Shown: one piece after another, positions 6,914-8,821 of the stretch
How positions within the stretch are numbered: the first letter of the stretch is position 1
How the letters are laid out: every line of letters begins with the position of its first letter
NCBI GenBank assembly: GCA_041600735.1
Contig: JBFIJN010000380.1
Span: 1 to 8,821 of the forward strand
Reading direction: 5' to 3'
DNA from: Paraliomyxa sp041600735
GTDB taxonomy: Bacteria > Myxococcota_A > Polyangia > Nannocystales > Nannocystaceae
DNA length: 8,821 nt
Program-made: the position numbers and the translations under genes
The notes under the pieces: generated by a model
What the model was told of the DNA's origin: nothing
The model's input: the letters and a program-made list of their open reading frames with translations, nothing else
Database searches by the model: none

Positions 6914-8503
6914 TCAGGGCCCCGGCCAGGGCTGCCAGCTGCGGCTCGGGCTGCCGTCGTGCAGCTGTGGCCAGCCGTCGACCCACGTGATCCGATCGAC
7001 CAGGCCATTGCGCCCTGCGCCGGCGAGGTTGGTGCCGTTGCCCGCGTTGGTCCACGCGTGGAAGAAGAAGTAGTGGGCGCCGTCGAGGTCCAGCACCGTG
7101 CCATGCCCGGGGCCGACCCAGCGCTCGTTGTTGCCCAAGATCGGCGCGCCGTGCTTCTCGTAGGGCCCCGTGAGCGCGGGCGAGCGCGCCACACCGGTGC
7201 GGTAGCGGTGGTCGTACACGTTGCCGCTGTAGAACAAGTAGTAGAAGCCGTCGTGGTGCACGACCCACGGCGCCTCGACCACGCCGCCCTCCCACGTGCC
7301 GGAGTTGTTGGTGAGGATCTGCGTCTGCGCGCTGCCGGGCGCGAACGAGAGCCCGTCGGGCGCCAGCTCCCGCACGAACATCGGCGTGGGCTGCCCCACC
7401 GAGTTGCCGTCGATCTTGTAGATGAGGTGCGGCGTGCCGGCCTCGTCCTCCACGTAGGTCGCGTCGATCACCCCCTGCGGGTGCTGCACCAGCGGCCCCG
7501 TGCTCTCGACCCACGGCCCGAGCACATCATCGGCCGTGGCCGCGCCGATGCACAGCACGTTGTTGGCGTTGACGGTGGTGAAGTACGCGATCAAGCGATC
7601 GCCCACGCGATGCAGCTCGGGCGCCCAATTGCGATTGCCATTGGCGGCCCAGCTGGGCTTGCCCGCGGGCAGCAGCGCCGCTCCCGTGTCTTGCCAGTGC
7701 ACGAGATCGCGCGAGCGTCGGATCGGAAACGTGCCCCCCGTGCAGACCATGTAGTACGCGGTGGCGTCAGCCTCGGGGATCGCCATCACCCCCGGATCCG
7801 GGCAATTGAACGGCACCACGGGATTGAGATACGGCGGCTTGGGCCCCGGCAGCGCAGAGTCGAGCGCGGGCGCTTGCAGGTACTCCGGGCCGATCACCTG
7901 CTCGGGCAGCCCCTCGGCCGACCACACGAGGCGCAGCGAGGCCTCGATGTCGATCTCGAAGTACTCGACGAGGATCGGCACTGTCGCGCCCGCCGTGAGC
8001 TCCACGCTGCCCTCGGTGCGCGTGACGAAGTGCGGGTTCCAGTCGTCGATCACCAGCGCGCCGTCGATCCACACGCGCACGCCGTCGTCGGACTCGGTGG
8101 CGATCGTGTAGAGGCCCGAGCTCGGGGCCGTGAGCACGCCCGAGAAGCGCGCCGAGAACCGGTCCACCCCGAGCGTCGGGTCGGGTGCATCGAGCCCCCA
8201 TTGGAGATCGAGGCCCGGCTCGTGCCGCGAGAGCACGAGATCGTGATAGGCGTCGAAGTACTCACCCCACAGCCCAGGCTCGAGCGGCGGCGGAGGACCC
8301 TCGGTGGTCTCATCGGCCGCCGCGGTGGTGCTGTCGCTCGAGGTAGAGGTCGAGGCCGCAGTCTCGCTGTCGGTGGGCTCGGGGGCGCTGGTGGAGGCGG
8401 CGGTGGTCGAGGCACCGTCGCTCGCTTGGGGGTCGCGCGGGCTCTCGGTGGCGCAGGCCGCTAGCGGGGCGATGAGGATCGCGAGCGTCGATCGTGCGAG
8501 CAC
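6914..8503 (-). CDS. PA14 and GH43 family glycoside hydrolase lipoprotein
   Basis: This predicted secreted lipoprotein of 529 residues probably cleaves arabinose- or xylose-containing plant polysaccharides. The GTG at 8503 gives a compact signal peptide MLARSTLAILIAPLAAC with lipobox LAAC and acylated Cys17. Ala at position +2 fits outer-membrane sorting. A Ser/Thr/Ala/Glu linker (about 19-75) leads to a PA14 carbohydrate-binding domain (about 76-210; WGEYFD, FSGVLTAPSSGLYTIATESDDGVR-type core, WIDGALVIDDW). The five-bladed GH43 catalytic domain is about 222-529. The likely triad is base Asp236 (NCPDPGVM), pKa-modulating Asp347 (VIDATYVEDEAG) and acid Glu410 (VVEAPWV), with the family's GPGHGTV near the end (464-470). 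Substrates in this family include arabinan, arabinoxylan and xylan oligomers; which one applies here is unknown. The frame runs on to an ATG at 8593, but that start would put 30 polar residues before the signal peptide. No clear ribosome site is seen before the GTG. Confidence 0.88.
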   Translation of the reverse strand: MLARSTLAILIAPLAACATESPRDPQASDGASTTAASTSAPEPTDSETAASTSTSSDSTTAAADETTEGPPPPLEPGLWGEYFDAYHDLVLSRHEPGLDLQWGLDAPDPTLGVDRFSARFSGVLTAPSSGLYTIATESDDGVRVWIDGALVIDDWNPHFVTRTEGSVELTAGATVPILVEYFEIDIEASLRLVWSAEGLPEQVIGPEYLQAPALDSALPGPKPPYLNPVVPFNCPDPGVMAIPEADATAYYMVCTGGTFPIRRSRDLVHWQDTGAALLPAGKPSWAANGNRNWAPELHRVGDRLIAYFTTVNANNVLCIGAATADDVLGPWVESTGPLVQHPQGVIDATYVEDEAGTPHLIYKIDGNSVGQPTPMFVRELAPDGLSFAPGSAQTQILTNNSGTWEGGVVEAPWVVHHDGFYYLFYSGNVYDHRYRTGVARSPALTGPYEKHGAPILGNNERWVGPGHGTVLDLDGAHYFFFHAWTNAGNGTNLAGAGRNGLVDRITWVDGWPQLHDGSPSRSWQPWPGP

Positions 8504-8540
8504 TTGGGTACAGTACGGGGTCGGCGGTTGCGAGACAATC

Positions 8541-8660
8541 GTAGGACATGTGCGGCGGATGATCCTCGTGCCAGTAGGAGCTCTTGTGCTCATTGCATCG
8601 CGGGCACGCGTAGACCAGGTTCTCGTCCTCGTCGCGACCCACCGGGGCCGTCGACGTCAT
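8541..8660 (-). pseudogene. Remnant of an HNH nuclease domain
   Basis: An ATG at 8660 opens a frame whose first 40 residues contain ENLVYACPRCNEHKSSYW (13-30). This is the second half of a bacterial HNH endonuclease domain: the NLVxACxxCNxxK signature with its Asn and Cys pair. The first half, with the catalytic His-His (normally some 15-25 residues before this), is absent, because the DNA upstream belongs to another gene in another frame. After about residue 40 the frame loses its strong G/C third-position bias and runs into the glycoside hydrolase gene, ending at 8310. I read it as a decayed or truncated HNH gene. A real short protein is the alternative, but there is no ribosome binding site. 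Confidence 0.45.
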
Positions 8661-8680
8661 CCGAGGGCGTCGCTTCGCGC

Positions 8681-8821
8681 TCAGTGGGTGGAGACGAGCT
8701 CGTGGCCCATCACGCGGACGTAGTCCTCGGCCAACGCGGCGCTCCGTTGGCGCAGGCGCTCCAGCGTCGAGCGGGCGTCGGCGAGGAGGCGCTCCTCCTC
8801 CTCGGTGATGCGCAGCAGCTC
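8681..8821 (-). CDS. C-terminal end of a coiled-coil protein, partial
   Basis: The last 46 codons of a gene whose start lies beyond the right edge of the window, ending in TGA at 8681-8683. Third positions are almost all G or C, which supports real coding in this frame. The segment ELLRITEEEERLLADARSTL followed by ERLRQRSAALAEDY is strongly helical, with a charged heptad-like spacing of Leu, so a coiled coil is likely. It then ends in VRVMGHELVSTH. I do not recognise the family, and no function can be given from this fragment. The HNH remnant begins 20 bases downstream on the same strand. Confidence 0.65.
   Translation of the reverse strand, partial: ELLRITEEEERLLADARSTLERLRQRSAALAEDYVRVMGHELVSTH

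Noticed and set aside
6309..7514. Minus-strand frame of 401 codons spanning the methyltransferase and the GH43 3' end
   Set aside because: It crosses two well-supported genes and is His/Arg/Ala-rich with no motif.
6851..8464. Plus-strand frame of 537 codons opposite the glycoside hydrolase
   Set aside because: It is a shadow of the GH43 gene, rich in Val/Arg/Gly repeats and with no recognisable domain.
8504..8593. A 30-residue N-terminal extension of the GH43 protein, starting at the ATG at 8593
   Set aside because: It would place polar residues ahead of a well-formed 17-residue lipoprotein signal peptide that starts at the GTG at 8503, and it overlaps the HNH frame.

Overview
The window is about 8.8 kb of very GC-rich DNA, with almost every third codon position G or C. 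It carries tightly packed, intron-free genes with a Gram-negative character. A Hanks-type Ser/Thr kinase fused to TPR-like repeats, a lipoprotein with a long Ser/Thr/Ala/Glu linker behind its lipobox, and a secreted-type beta-propeller protein together suggest a myxobacterium. The Ser/Thr-rich lipoprotein linker points towards the Nannocystis/Plesiocystis/Enhygromyxa side. This placement is inferred from style; there is no rRNA in the window.

Layout, left to right. (1) 1-1125 (+): the 3' part of a PQQ/WD-like beta-propeller protein. (2) 1197-3680 (+): an 827-residue bacterial homologue of the eukaryotic major vault protein (MVP), with a clear ribosome binding site. It has the full MVP order: N-terminal vault repeats, a last repeat after a low-complexity linker, shoulder domain, charged cap helix and cap-ring segment. 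(3) 3677-6088 (-): a soluble Ser/Thr kinase, TolB-like domain and TPR-like protein. It converges on the MVP gene and overlaps it by four bases through a shared CTAG. A perfect 30-bp palindrome lies just past the MVP stop, inside the kinase 3' end. (4) 6165-6884 (+): a SAM-dependent methyltransferase, divergent from the kinase. (5) 6914-8503 (-): a PA14 plus GH43 glycoside hydrolase lipoprotein, convergent with the methyltransferase across a 29-bp gap filled by an 11-bp tandem repeat. (6) 8541-8660 (-): what looks like half of an HNH nuclease domain. (7) 8681-8821 (-): the 3' end of a coiled-coil gene running off the window.

The standout is the vault protein. In eukaryotes MVP alone builds the hollow barrel of the vault particle. 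Here a single bacterial gene keeps the parts needed for barrel and cap, but appears to have fewer repeats and an inserted flexible linker. No recognisable vault RNA, TEP1 or vault PARP lies in the window. The upstream beta-propeller gene (71 bp away, same strand) may be co-transcribed with it. The kinase converges on it and is a neighbour with no proven link. The methyltransferase, glycoside hydrolase and HNH remnant look like unrelated genes. No stretch longer than about 80 bases lacks a gene. I saw no tRNA, rRNA, CRISPR array, insertion sequence or phage gene.
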